Positions 8,761-16,623 of a stretch of DNA of 64,000 nt are shown piece after piece (positions within the stretch are counted from its first letter, which is position 1; every line of letters begins with the position of its first letter). The stretch is from Anaerolineaceae bacterium (GTDB lineage Bacteria > Chloroflexota > Anaerolineae > Aggregatilineales > Phototrophicaceae), in NCBI GenBank assembly GCA_002699585.1, contig PABP01000010.1:62001-126000 (forward strand), in the 5' to 3' direction. Below the pieces are notes generated by a model. It saw nothing but the letters and a program-made list of their open reading frames with translations, was not told the DNA's origin and ran no database searches. Made by a program: the position numbers and the translations under genes.

Positions 8761-10037
8761 CAGCGCTTCAACACCTTCTCGATGATCGCAATCGCATTGC
8801 CGATGCCATCTTCCTGCCGAATCTGCGCACCGAGCGTTTCCGCTTTCTGGCGCATGCTGACATTGTTTGTCACCTCAGTGACCGCTGCCGCCAGGGAATC
8901 CGCCGTGAGCTTCTTCTGATGAATCGGCTCAGGCCCGATGCCCAGCTCATAAATACGCTGGCTCCAAAAAGGTTGGTCACCAAAGTACGGGCTGACGAAT
9001 GTCGGCTTGCCTGCGCGCACCCCTGCCGCTGTCGTACCCGCGCCGCCATGATGCACCACTGCCGCCATCTTGGGGAACAACCACTCGTGCGGTGCTTGCT
9101 CCAGCTTGAAGATCGTATCCGGCAGGCTATCAGCTTGCAGACCGCCCCAGCCTGTCGCCAGAACAGCGCGCACCTTGGCCTTCTGTAGCCCGGCTACAAT
9201 CGTCTGGGTGATAGTCTCCGGGTCTGTCCCGACCATCGAACCGAAGCCCACGTAAACTGGCGGCGGACCCGCTTCCAAAAATGCCACAAGATCGGCAGGT
9301 GGCGTCCAGTCATCGCGCGTATCCAGGAACCAGTAGCCTGTCGAATGCACATAATCCGGCCAATCAGATGGCACAGGCATCACATACTTGCTGATGGGGT
9401 GCATCACCTCAATCGGCTGTCCTGCCTGGTAGCGCAAAAAATTGGCGAAGCGTGATAGCGGCTGCAGACCATGATCTTTACGCCACGCATTCGTGTATTG
9501 CGCCACTCCCATCACCGTCAGTCGCGTAGTCAGGCTGTAGCCCATACGGTTGTACCAGCCGCCCAACGGCAGCTTAGGGAAGCCAATCGGCACAATTTCC
9601 GCCGTTGGGATGAACTGCGGCAGCGTCGGCGCCATAATCGAAGGCACACCCAGCTTTTCCGCATAATGCGGGCCGCCATACGCCTTTGGATGGAAAATAA
9701 CCAGGTCCGGGTTAGCCGCTAAGGCCGCCTCACCGCTCTCGTTGACCATTTTCCGTTGCAGTGGCCCCACCTGCTTGGCCATCTTAGCTACCATGCGGAT
9801 AGCGCCAAACACATCCTTCGTATTGCCCATCATGTCGCGCACTTCTGGGGAATCCGTCAACGCCAGGATTTCGTCGTTCATATAGCCGTAGAGCAGGCCA
9901 TGCTCGGTGATGAAAGACTCGAATCGTGCGCTGGTACAGACCGTGACCGTATGACCGCGCGCCTTAAGCGCGACACCCAATGCCACATACGGCTGCACAT
10001 CCCCGCGCGATCCCAACGTATTGATGAAGATGTTCAT
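8760..10037 (-). CDS. Glycosyltransferase family 1 (UGT80/MGT-like), second of pair
   Basis: A 425-aa GT-B enzyme. The N-terminus 'TLGSRGDVQPYVALG' and the C-terminal donor-binding signature 'HHGGAGTTAAGVRAGKPTFVSPYFGDQPFW' are typical of sterol 3-beta-glucosyltransferase-like and antibiotic glycosyltransferases, which move a sugar from a nucleotide sugar to a lipid or aglycone. 'VYVGFGSMVGTDPETI' is the GFGS element. It overlaps the upstream paralogue by 4 nt (ATGA), so translation is probably coupled. The two share long identical stretches, so they arose by tandem duplication. Acceptor unknown. Confidence 0.88.
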   Translation of the reverse strand: MNIFINTLGSRGDVQPYVALGVALKARGHTVTVCTSARFESFITEHGLLYGYMNDEILALTDSPEVRDMMGNTKDVFGAIRMVAKMAKQVGPLQRKMVNESGEAALAANPDLVIFHPKAYGGPHYAEKLGVPSIMAPTLPQFIPTAEIVPIGFPKLPLGGWYNRMGYSLTTRLTVMGVAQYTNAWRKDHGLQPLSRFANFLRYQAGQPIEVMHPISKYVMPVPSDWPDYVHSTGYWFLDTRDDWTPPADLVAFLEAGPPPVYVGFGSMVGTDPETITQTIVAGLQKAKVRAVLATGWGGLQADSLPDTIFKLEQAPHEWLFPKMAAVVHHGGAGTTAAGVRAGKPTFVSPYFGDQPFWSQRIYELGIGPEPIHQKKLTADSLAAAVTEVTNNVSMRQKAETLGAQIRQEDGIGNAIAIIEKVLKR

Positions 10038-11365
10038 GATTGTTCCTGTACCAGTGGTTGTAGTTGATCTGTTACTTGCCCAACGCCCACAGATACCGGC
10101 CTCTGCAAATAGCGTTCAATGATGGCTACTGCACTGCCGACGCCATCCTCCTGCCGAATCTGCTTGCCGAGCGTTTCCGCTTTCTGGCGCATGCTGGCAT
10201 TACTTGTCACCTCAGTGATAGCCGCCCCCAGCGTTTCCGCAGTCACTTTCTTCTGTGGGATGTGCTTGGGTCCTACGCCCAGCTTATGTACCTGTTCCCC
10301 CCAGAAGGGTTGATCACCAAAGAAGGAACAAATCACGGTTGGCTTTCCGGCGCGCAAACCCGCTGCCGTCGTCCCAGCACCGCCATGATGCACCACCGCC
10401 GCCACGCGCTGGAACAGCCAGTCATGCGGGGCCTGCTCAATCTTGAAGATGGTATCCGGCAGATCTGCCGCCTTGATGCCGCCCCAACCTGACGCGACCA
10501 CACCGCGAACATTCGCCTTTTGCAGCGCGCCGATGACCGCTGTCGTCAGCCGCTGCGGATCGCGCCCAGCCATGCTGCCAAACCCGACGTACACCGGTGG
10601 ATCACCTGCATCGAGGAAGGCTTGCAAATCAGCGGGTGGCGTCCAGTCCGTCTGCTGATCCAGGAACCAGTAGCCCGTGATATGCGCCGTATCCGGCCAA
10701 TCCGCCGGACGAGGCAGCACATATTTACTGAACCCATGCAGCACAGGCGTCGATTTATCCCCCAGGATGTTGACACCACGCGGCAGCTTACCCAGTCCCA
10801 GGCTCTCCTGCCGAAACGTATTGACCATCCCGTTGTAGGCACCATAGCCCATACTGATCATCTTATAGCCCAGGCGGTTGTACCAGCCGCCCCACTGCTT
10901 GGGCGGGAAGCCAATCGGCGGGTACTCGCTCGTGGGAACAATCATCGGCTGTAGCACCGCGATCATCGCCGGAATGCCCAGTTTTTCCGCGATATGTGCC
11001 CCGGCAAAGGCCTTGGGGTGGTAGATAATCAGGTCCGGCTGCGCGACCTTGGCCACTTCCCAGGCATCGAGCATCAGTTGGCGGTTAATCCGATTGCCGT
11101 CTTTGGTCATCTGCGCCATGGACTTCATATAAGCAATGGGATTCTTGGAATCGCCCATCGCTGAGCGTGCCGCGTCGCTATCGACCAACTGCATCAGTTC
11201 GTCCGTCATATAGCCATAGCTAAGGCCATTTTCCGTGATGAATGGCTCGAAGCTGGCGCTGGTCGCAACCGTGACGCTGTGGCCCGCTGCTTTCAGGCCC
11301 TTACCCAGGGCCACCATCGGCTGCACATCCCCGCGCGACCCCACTGTCATGATAAAGATATTCAT
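10034..11365 (-). CDS. Glycosyltransferase family 1 (UGT80/MGT-like), first of pair
   Basis: A 443-aa paralogue of the next gene, with the same landmarks: 'TVGSRGDVQPMVALG' at the N-terminus, 'GFPPKQWGGWYNRLGY' in the linker region, 'VYVGFGSMAGRDPQRL', and the donor motif 'HHGGAGTTAAGLRAGKP...FFGDQPFW'. It has about 18 extra residues at the C-terminus. It overlaps tetR by 4 nt upstream and the second transferase by 4 nt downstream, forming a compact three-gene operon. The regulator suggests induction by the aglycone or a toxic small molecule, which these enzymes might inactivate by glycosylation (inference). Confidence 0.88.
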   Translation of the reverse strand: MNIFIMTVGSRGDVQPMVALGKGLKAAGHSVTVATSASFEPFITENGLSYGYMTDELMQLVDSDAARSAMGDSKNPIAYMKSMAQMTKDGNRINRQLMLDAWEVAKVAQPDLIIYHPKAFAGAHIAEKLGIPAMIAVLQPMIVPTSEYPPIGFPPKQWGGWYNRLGYKMISMGYGAYNGMVNTFRQESLGLGKLPRGVNILGDKSTPVLHGFSKYVLPRPADWPDTAHITGYWFLDQQTDWTPPADLQAFLDAGDPPVYVGFGSMAGRDPQRLTTAVIGALQKANVRGVVASGWGGIKAADLPDTIFKIEQAPHDWLFQRVAAVVHHGGAGTTAAGLRAGKPTVICSFFGDQPFWGEQVHKLGVGPKHIPQKKVTAETLGAAITEVTSNASMRQKAETLGKQIRQEDGVGSAVAIIERYLQRPVSVGVGQVTDQLQPLVQEQS

Positions 11366-12075
11366 TGCTCTGTTTGCTCCTGCTCAGATTTCTCGAGTTG
11401 TTCGTAGCGTTGATAGGCCTCATCGACGATCTCGCGCACAATTTGCTTGCCGATGTCAGCCTTCGTAGGGTCCGGCGACATCAGCGCCCGGTCCATCATG
11501 ACGGCGATACCCTCAATCAAATCATCCAGCTCCGGCGTTTCTTCTGCTGGAATCACCCCGTCCATGCTGACCAGACCATAGGCCAGCATGTTCATGATGT
11601 GGGTAATCACCTGCGGATCGAGGTCGTCGCGCAGTGCCCCAGCAGCTTGCATCCGATGCACAAATTCAAAGCGTGTCGAACTCGACTGGCCTTCCTGGAA
11701 GCGCTTGAAGAAGTTATCCGGCTTGCGGACGTAATTCCCCAGAATATGCCGATCCTGCCGGAACAGGGCCGCCATAAAGGGGTTGTCGCTGAGGGCGTAC
11801 AACATACTCTTGTACATCCCGCCGAGCGTGCCGCCAGCTTCGTCTTTTTCCAGCAGTGCCAGCCAATTGAGCGCATACGTCATCATCTCGCGGATCAAGA
11901 GCGCCTCGAACAGCGCCTCTTTGCTCTCAAAATGCAGATACACCGCCCCCTTGCTGATGCCTGCCTCGCGCGCGATGTCGCTCACAGTCGTCTTGTCATA
12001 GCCAAAATGGGCGATCAACTGCGCTGCCGCATCCAGAATGCGCCCTTCTCGATCCTCGTTTTCTGTCCTTGCCAT
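11362..12075 (-). CDS. TetR/AcrR family repressor of the glycosyltransferase operon
   Basis: A 237-aa regulator with an N-terminal TetR helix-turn-helix (residues about 9-55: 'ILDAAAQLIAHFGYDKTTVSDIAREAGISKGAVYLHFESKEALF'-type pattern). The C-terminal ligand domain is variable (TetR_C); its last 25 residues are acidic and Glu/Gln-rich. It is first in a three-gene operon and overlaps the next gene by 4 nt. An inverted repeat sits between its own promoter and its start codon, so it very probably represses itself and the two transferases until a ligand binds. Confidence 0.88.
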   Translation of the reverse strand: MARTENEDREGRILDAAAQLIAHFGYDKTTVSDIAREAGISKGAVYLHFESKEALFEALLIREMMTYALNWLALLEKDEAGGTLGGMYKSMLYALSDNPFMAALFRQDRHILGNYVRKPDNFFKRFQEGQSSSTRFEFVHRMQAAGALRDDLDPQVITHIMNMLAYGLVSMDGVIPAEETPELDDLIEGIAVMMDRALMSPDPTKADIGKQIVREIVDEAYQRYEQLEKSEQEQTEQ

Positions 12076-12091
12076 ATGCGCCTCATGACTT

Positions 12092-12146
12092 TTTGACCAA
12101 TTTTGTTTTTCTGGTCAAATTATACACCCATTCCGCCCCCTGTCCA
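12092..12146 (-). promoter_or_regulatory. Promoter plus TetR operator of the tetR-GT-GT operon
   Basis: On the minus strand, TGGACA (12141-12146) and a perfect TATAAT (12119-12124) are 16 nt apart, a near-consensus sigma-70 promoter. Immediately downstream is the inverted repeat TTTGACCA (12092-12099) / TGGTCAAA (12112-12119) with a 12-nt spacer. It overlaps the start of transcription and touches the -10. The placement is that expected for a repressor site, and its first half lies 16 nt before the tetR ATG. Confidence 0.75.
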
Positions 12147-12223
12147 GTGAAATCGCCCCAACCCAAACTTGCCAATCTCCACCAACCCGGTCACAATATC
12201 TGCTATCAACAGTGAGGAACACG

Positions 12224-13486
12224 ATGACTACCGAAAGCACTTTACAAGAAAAAACAAGCCGACCATGGATCAGGTGGCTCCTAATTTCGATTGGGGTTCT
12301 CTTTTTAGTGATATGGCTCTACAGCGAATATGAACGTAGCGGGAATTGGATAGATTTCACTCACTGGTTAAATTTTACTGATAAGTCTTTTTGGGATTGG
12401 TTGGAGATACTCCTTGTTCCGGCCCTACTCTTGTTCGTTGGGGAGTCGCTACGGCATGCTGAACACAATCGACAGGAGAGCGAAAAACAACACGAACAAA
12501 AGCGTCAAGCATTTGAAGAACGAGAAGCCCGCCGCCGTGACGAAGAACGCTACCGCGAAGAAACCGTCCGCAAGTACTTCGATGACATGGCTTACCTCAT
12601 GGTCGAAAAAGATCTACTGGAGCTAGTTCAATCGGTAGAACCAGAGAAACTAGAAACAGATGAGGAAACCGAAGACGCCGCACCACCGGGACCAGACCCC
12701 GAAAAACCCGCCGAACTACTCAAAAATCCTGTTTGGCGCATGGCCCAAACGCGAACTATCACGGTTTTGCGTCGTATGGCTTACCAACGCATTGTTGACA
12801 ATGATTCGTCTTCAGAAAGCACAGTTGATGTACAACGAGTTAATGAGATACTCGACTTCTTACGAGATACAAAACTGATAACTGGGATTGCGAGCCTGCT
12901 GTACAATGCAAATCTACGAAACATAAACTTACAAGGCGCTGATTTGAGAGGGGTTAATCTATCACATTCTGCTCTAGATAGAGCAGACCTATCTGGAGCA
13001 CAGCTTCAGGCAGCGAACCTAAGTAATGTAGAAATGCGGTCAGCCAATTTATCTCACGCAGTATGTTCTGAGACAAATCTGTATAACGCTCACTTGTCAT
13101 CAGCACACCTCATCGGAGCTAATTTGGGTAAAGCTAATATGCGTGGCGCGATCCTATTCTTGACCAAGCTGATGCACGCTAATCTGAGCCATGCCGATTT
13201 GGTAAATGCCAAGTTAGATAGCGCGCATTTGAACAATGCGGACTTATCTCATGCTGATCTCTCAGGTGCAATTTTGGCTATGGCGAAAATGTCCGGAGCA
13301 AAGATTAAAGATACCAAGTTTGATGAAAAAACAGTGTTACCTGAAATCCCTAAAATGGACAAGAACGGTCAACCTATATATACAGCTTTTTATGACACAA
13401 ACCGCGGTCCCGAGCAGATGGACCGTTACATTAATTCCAAGTCAGACGAAGAGCAAGCCAACATCAATAACGAGGACACCAAATAG
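12224..13486 (+). CDS. Membrane pentapeptide-repeat protein with coiled coil
   Basis: A 420-aa protein. Two membrane segments near residues 14-36 and 57-76 are followed by a highly charged helix (about 80-120, rich in E, R, Q and K: 'RQESEKQHEQKRQAFEEREA') likely to be a coiled coil. A middle domain comes next, then about 25 pentapeptide repeats of the A(D/N)Lxx kind from residue 230 to 365, forming a right-handed beta-helix. The start at 12224 has GAGGA just upstream. It lies divergent from the tetR operon. Codon use and lower G+C differ from the neighbours, hinting at transfer. Role unknown; perhaps a membrane-tethered scaffold. Confidence 0.8.
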   Translation: MTTESTLQEKTSRPWIRWLLISIGVLFLVIWLYSEYERSGNWIDFTHWLNFTDKSFWDWLEILLVPALLLFVGESLRHAEHNRQESEKQHEQKRQAFEEREARRRDEERYREETVRKYFDDMAYLMVEKDLLELVQSVEPEKLETDEETEDAAPPGPDPEKPAELLKNPVWRMAQTRTITVLRRMAYQRIVDNDSSSESTVDVQRVNEILDFLRDTKLITGIASLLYNANLRNINLQGADLRGVNLSHSALDRADLSGAQLQAANLSNVEMRSANLSHAVCSETNLYNAHLSSAHLIGANLGKANMRGAILFLTKLMHANLSHADLVNAKLDSAHLNNADLSHADLSGAILAMAKMSGAKIKDTKFDEKTVLPEIPKMDKNGQPIYTAFYDTNRGPEQMDRYINSKSDEEQANINNEDTK

Positions 13487-13510
13487 CACACGCTCTATGC
13501 TGCCAAGTCT

Positions 13511-13644
13511 CCGAGCCTACACGTCATCTTTTACTCAGCACTCGGACCTCAGCACTCAGCACTATTCTTTCTCTGTGTCCTTCGTGTCTCTGTGGTGATC
13601 TTTTAAAGTCCCTCTCCTTCGGGGAGGGGATTTAGGGGTGGGGT
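13511..13644. repeat. Two fused dispersed repeats 3' of larA
   Basis: The left part (13511-13600) carries 'ATCTTTTACTCAGCACTCGGACCTCAGC' blocks split as in 8664-8760, plus 'GTGTCCTTCGTGTCTCTGTGGTG'. The right part (13605-13644) is a G/C hairpin, CCCTCTCC-TTCG-GGGAGGGG, followed by ATTTAGGGGTGGGG; it recurs with variations at 33429, 42227 and 63886. The last codons of the larA-like gene (stop at 13632) lie inside the right-hand repeat. Confidence 0.7.
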
Positions 13645-14903
13645 TTGACCCGATACAGCATCTCGCCCGCCTTGGGAACGTACAGCACGCCCTCGGCTTC
13701 ACGCCCCACCCACGCCTGCGGATCGATGCTGTCAGGGTCCATGTAGCCCAGGTCGAGCGTGGCACAATCGGCCTCGCTGATCTGGCTGGCCAGCGTCACT
13801 TTAATACGCGGGTGCTCGATGCCGTGCTCGAACGTGCCGCTGCCCTTCAGGTGCGTGCCATGCGCCAGCACCCCCAGCGGAATCTGGCCATATTTGTCCC
13901 ACTGTTGGAGGTAGAAATCGCGCACATGGTAGCCCGCCTCGTAGATGTAGCGCCCGTGCACATGGCTCACTGTCGCCAGGTGCGGCGCATACACAATCAC
14001 CTCACCGCCATCGGCGATGGCTGGCTCCAGCTTGTACATGGCTTTGGCCGCCGTCCACAGCTCGTCGTACATGGTCGCTGGCTGGCTGAGGACCCGCTGC
14101 AGCGGTTTGTCCAGCCAGGTGATGTGCCGCTGCGATGATAGGTCGGCTGCCGCTTGCCACGCGCTCAGGTGGTCGCCGATGAACAACCCGGCCAGTCCGC
14201 TGCCGACCACCACCATGCTCACCAGCGTGATCGGTGTCGGCACACATTCCGCCGCCGCATGGACCATCGCCCGCACGGGGGTATCGGCCACGCCAATCGT
14301 GTCCAATATGCCGATCAGTGCACCCAGCCAGTGCGTCGTGTTAATCATCTCCGCACCGCTGATGCCTGGGAACAGGTACTTGGCCCCACCGGAGAAGCCC
14401 ACCACCTCATGCGGGAAAGTCGGGCCGATAATTAGCACATGGTCATAGTCCAGCACGCGCCGGTTGATGCGCACCTCGGTGTCATCGCCCAGCGACGGAT
14501 GCCATGCATCGCCAGCGATCTGCTGGATCTGCGCCTTCTCCAGCACGCCGATCTGCACCAGCGCGTCGGGATTGTCCCAGTCGTGGTTCAGCAGGCCGAC
14601 ATGCTTGTAAGTCGTCGCCCGGTCCTGCGGGGTGATGCCCACCAACTGGCACAGAGACTCCTCGCTCAAGGGCGGGTGTGTGCCCAGCGCCACCATGAAG
14701 TCGAGTTGGCGCACATCAGCCAGCACATCCACCAGCAGCCGGAACAGCAGCGGCAAGGGGATGCTGCGCGTATGATCTGGTATCAACACCAGCACTCGCT
14801 GGTTGGTGAACTGCTTCTCAAGTCCCTGCGCCAACACCTGCTGGATGGCATCGTCACTCAGCAGGGCGTCATGCGGGGCGGTCGCCTGGGCTACAATCGA
14901 CAT
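13632..14903 (-). CDS. LarA-family (DUF2088) nickel-pincer racemase-like protein
   Basis: A 423-aa LarA-type protein. The N-terminal domain carries 'LIPDHTRSIPLPLL', equivalent to the D-(D/H)-H-T-R motif of lactate racemase, and 'DFMVALGTHPPLSEE' with the conserved H. The middle block 'GFSGGAKYLFPGISGAEMINTTHW' is the family's glycine-rich signature. LarA enzymes racemise 2-hydroxy acids with a nickel-pincer nucleotide, but many homologues act on other substrates. No larB, larC or larE lies nearby. Start at 14903 has AAGGAG 8 nt upstream. The very end (KPHP) is encoded by a dispersed repeat. Cytoplasmic. Confidence 0.85.
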   Translation of the reverse strand: MSIVAQATAPHDALLSDDAIQQVLAQGLEKQFTNQRVLVLIPDHTRSIPLPLLFRLLVDVLADVRQLDFMVALGTHPPLSEESLCQLVGITPQDRATTYKHVGLLNHDWDNPDALVQIGVLEKAQIQQIAGDAWHPSLGDDTEVRINRRVLDYDHVLIIGPTFPHEVVGFSGGAKYLFPGISGAEMINTTHWLGALIGILDTIGVADTPVRAMVHAAAECVPTPITLVSMVVVGSGLAGLFIGDHLSAWQAAADLSSQRHITWLDKPLQRVLSQPATMYDELWTAAKAMYKLEPAIADGGEVIVYAPHLATVSHVHGRYIYEAGYHVRDFYLQQWDKYGQIPLGVLAHGTHLKGSGTFEHGIEHPRIKVTLASQISEADCATLDLGYMDPDSIDPQAWVGREAEGVLYVPKAGEMLYRVKPHP

Positions 14904-15065
14904 GGGTGGCTCCTTCGTAGGCAATAATGCTGTAGTTACTTGCATTCTGCGGTCATCATGCGCTAAATTATGGCACACGACCCCATTGAATGCACCACTT
15001 AGGTATCATCTCGCAAATTGAAAGCGATCGGTAGCAATCGAAAGCAAAAAAAAGTTATTAGACTC

Positions 15066-15094
15066 TAGTCAATTAAGATTTGAAACTTTATAAT
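15066..15094 (+). promoter_or_regulatory. Candidate sigma-70 promoter of the 74-aa gene
   Basis: TAGTCA (15066-15071), 17 nt, TATAAT (15089-15094), about 55 nt before the ATG at 15149. The surrounding 15020-15125 is A+T rich. Confidence 0.5.
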
Positions 15095-15148
15095 GAGTAC
15101 CACATTAGATTCTTCATTAGCTCTTGGGCGTGAGAAGGGTTCCTGGCA

Positions 15149-15373
15149 ATGGCACAACATGCCGCACGTGAAACACACATTGCGACAGAATTGGGCGAAA
15201 TTGTTCTACTAGCCGTCCAGGAAAATGGCGAAATTATTGGTTATTTGCCCTACCACCGCACAGAGCGCACCGTTGTTTCCCTTTCAGAAACACAACTCAA
15301 TCGCTTGTTCACCAAAATGGTGACCGAGCAACCCTTAAACCCAAACAATGAAGTCGGCGCTGCCGCTGGGTAA
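15149..15373 (+). CDS. Small hypothetical protein (74 aa)
   Basis: A 74-aa protein of mixed charge with no membrane segment or Cys: 'TELGEIVLLAVQENGEIIGYLPYHRTERTVVSLSETQLNRLF'. The first 40 residues look like two beta strands (IVLLAVQ, IIGYLPY) and the rest a helix. An AGAAGGG precedes the ATG, a promoter is predicted at 15066-15094 and a strong terminator follows at 15423, so it is a complete single-gene transcription unit of about 350 nt. No family recognised. Reality of the gene is supported by this architecture, not by homology. Confidence 0.65.
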   Translation: MAQHAARETHIATELGEIVLLAVQENGEIIGYLPYHRTERTVVSLSETQLNRLFTKMVTEQPLNPNNEVGAAAG

Positions 15374-15422
15374 TTAGTATTCTCTCAACTAAAGTTGATA
15401 TAAATAGCATTCATAGAAAAGT

Positions 15423-15448
15423 CCGCCCCCTAAAGGGCGGCTTTTTTG
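15423..15448. terminator. Bidirectional terminator between convergent genes
   Basis: A perfect CCGCCC / GGGCGG stem with a 6-nt loop is followed on the plus strand by CTTTTTT and on the minus strand by ACTTTTC. It closes the 74-aa gene and the esterase gene, whose stop is at 15450. Confidence 0.85.
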
Positions 15449-15449
15449 C

Positions 15450-16529
15450 TTATTCCGCCCCTGTGGATTTGCCATAAAGCGCCTTGAGAGCCGTCGGCAG
15501 GACGTTGCGCCAGGACGTGTAATTGTGGCCGCCATTGAACTCATGGTAGGTGACGTCATACCCCCGTGTGACGAGCAGGTCGTGCAGTTTGCGATTGCTG
15601 TCTAAAAGCCATTCATAGCGGCCTGCATCCTGCCAGATTTTGAGGGGTTGCTTGGGCGTGTGCTCGACAAGAGTGGCGGCAAGATTCTGCACAGGCAAGC
15701 CAAAGGTCTCATACGCGCCAGATTGCGACAGCACATGGCCGAAAATCTGCGGCAGGCGCAGGCCCGTGTAGAGCGACATGAGGCCACCCATCGACGCGCC
15801 CATGATGCCATACGCACCGGGATGCTGGCTTATATCGAGCAGGTTGAGGTGTTTTTGGGCTAAAGGCAGCAGCATCTGCGTGATGACAATGAGCGTCGTC
15901 TCGTTGGTGTTGTACTCTAAAAAGCGCATGTCGCCCGCGTTAGCGATCATCGCCAGGGCAACGGGCTGAATGTCCCAAGCAGCGATCAGGTTATCGACGA
16001 TGATAGCCAGCTTGCCACGGTCGATGTAGTCGTTGCCATCGTAATTGACAATCAGCGGCACAGGTTCATCCGTGGGCGGCGCGTACAACCAGACATCGCG
16101 CATCTGGCCACTGTTAGGCGGAATCTCTAGCTGATGCTCGGTGAGCGTACCCTTTAGGCCGCCTTCGGGCAGGGTCGCCAGGGGTGTTTCCGTAAAGGCG
16201 GGCATGGTAAACCAGTTTTGATCCTGACCGACGCCATTGCCGATGACATTGGGATTATGGGGGTCCATGACCCGCGCATCTTTGTCCATGAGATCCGTCG
16301 TATAGACGTATTCGATATAGGCATCATCGGGTAATTCAAGGTTATAAGTCCAGACTCCGGGTTCGGACTCGGTCAATTGCGCGCCCTGTGGCTGTGGCGG
16401 CCCATCATGCCCCCAGTCGTTGAAATCACCGATAAGCTGAGGCGATTCATCACGCAGGAAGACGAACGTGGCCTGGTTGCCATCTACGAGCGGATTGCCT
16501 TCGGATTTGACACGATCTGCTAGCGACAT
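15450..16529 (-). CDS. CBM48-like plus Fes/EsterD-type alpha/beta-hydrolase
   Basis: A 359-aa two-domain protein. Residues about 15-110 resemble a CBM48/E-set domain (ATFVFLRDESPQLIGDFNDWG, then YIEYVYTTD), as in glycogen-branching enzymes. Residues about 125-350 are an esterase of the enterochelin esterase/EsterD type. The nucleophile elbow is G-A-S-M-G-G (Ser about residue 244) and the catalytic His is in 'FNGGHNYTSWR'. A catalytic acid is not pinned down. No signal peptide, so cytoplasmic. It probably cleaves an ester of a siderophore, sugar or acyl-glycan; without siderophore genes nearby the substrate is open. Confidence 0.85.
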   Translation of the reverse strand: MSLADRVKSEGNPLVDGNQATFVFLRDESPQLIGDFNDWGHDGPPQPQGAQLTESEPGVWTYNLELPDDAYIEYVYTTDLMDKDARVMDPHNPNVIGNGVGQDQNWFTMPAFTETPLATLPEGGLKGTLTEHQLEIPPNSGQMRDVWLYAPPTDEPVPLIVNYDGNDYIDRGKLAIIVDNLIAAWDIQPVALAMIANAGDMRFLEYNTNETTLIVITQMLLPLAQKHLNLLDISQHPGAYGIMGASMGGLMSLYTGLRLPQIFGHVLSQSGAYETFGLPVQNLAATLVEHTPKQPLKIWQDAGRYEWLLDSNRKLHDLLVTRGYDVTYHEFNGGHNYTSWRNVLPTALKALYGKSTGAE

Positions 16530-16563
16530 ACTCTTCTACCTCATCCTTCGCTTGCATAAAGAT

Positions 16564-16602
16564 AACACCCTGCAATCTTGTACGACAAGTTCACAGGGTG
16601 TT
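16564..16602. terminator. Nested hairpin between two minus-strand genes
   Basis: A 9-bp outer stem (AACACCCTG 16564-16572 / CAGGGTGTT 16594-16602) encloses an inner 5-bp stem (CTTGT/ACAAG). There is no long T run (only ATCTTTAT on the minus strand). It may attenuate or end transcription from the gene at 16624-17823. Confidence 0.5.
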
Positions 16603-16623
16603 GCGAGACCAAATTAGGGTGCC

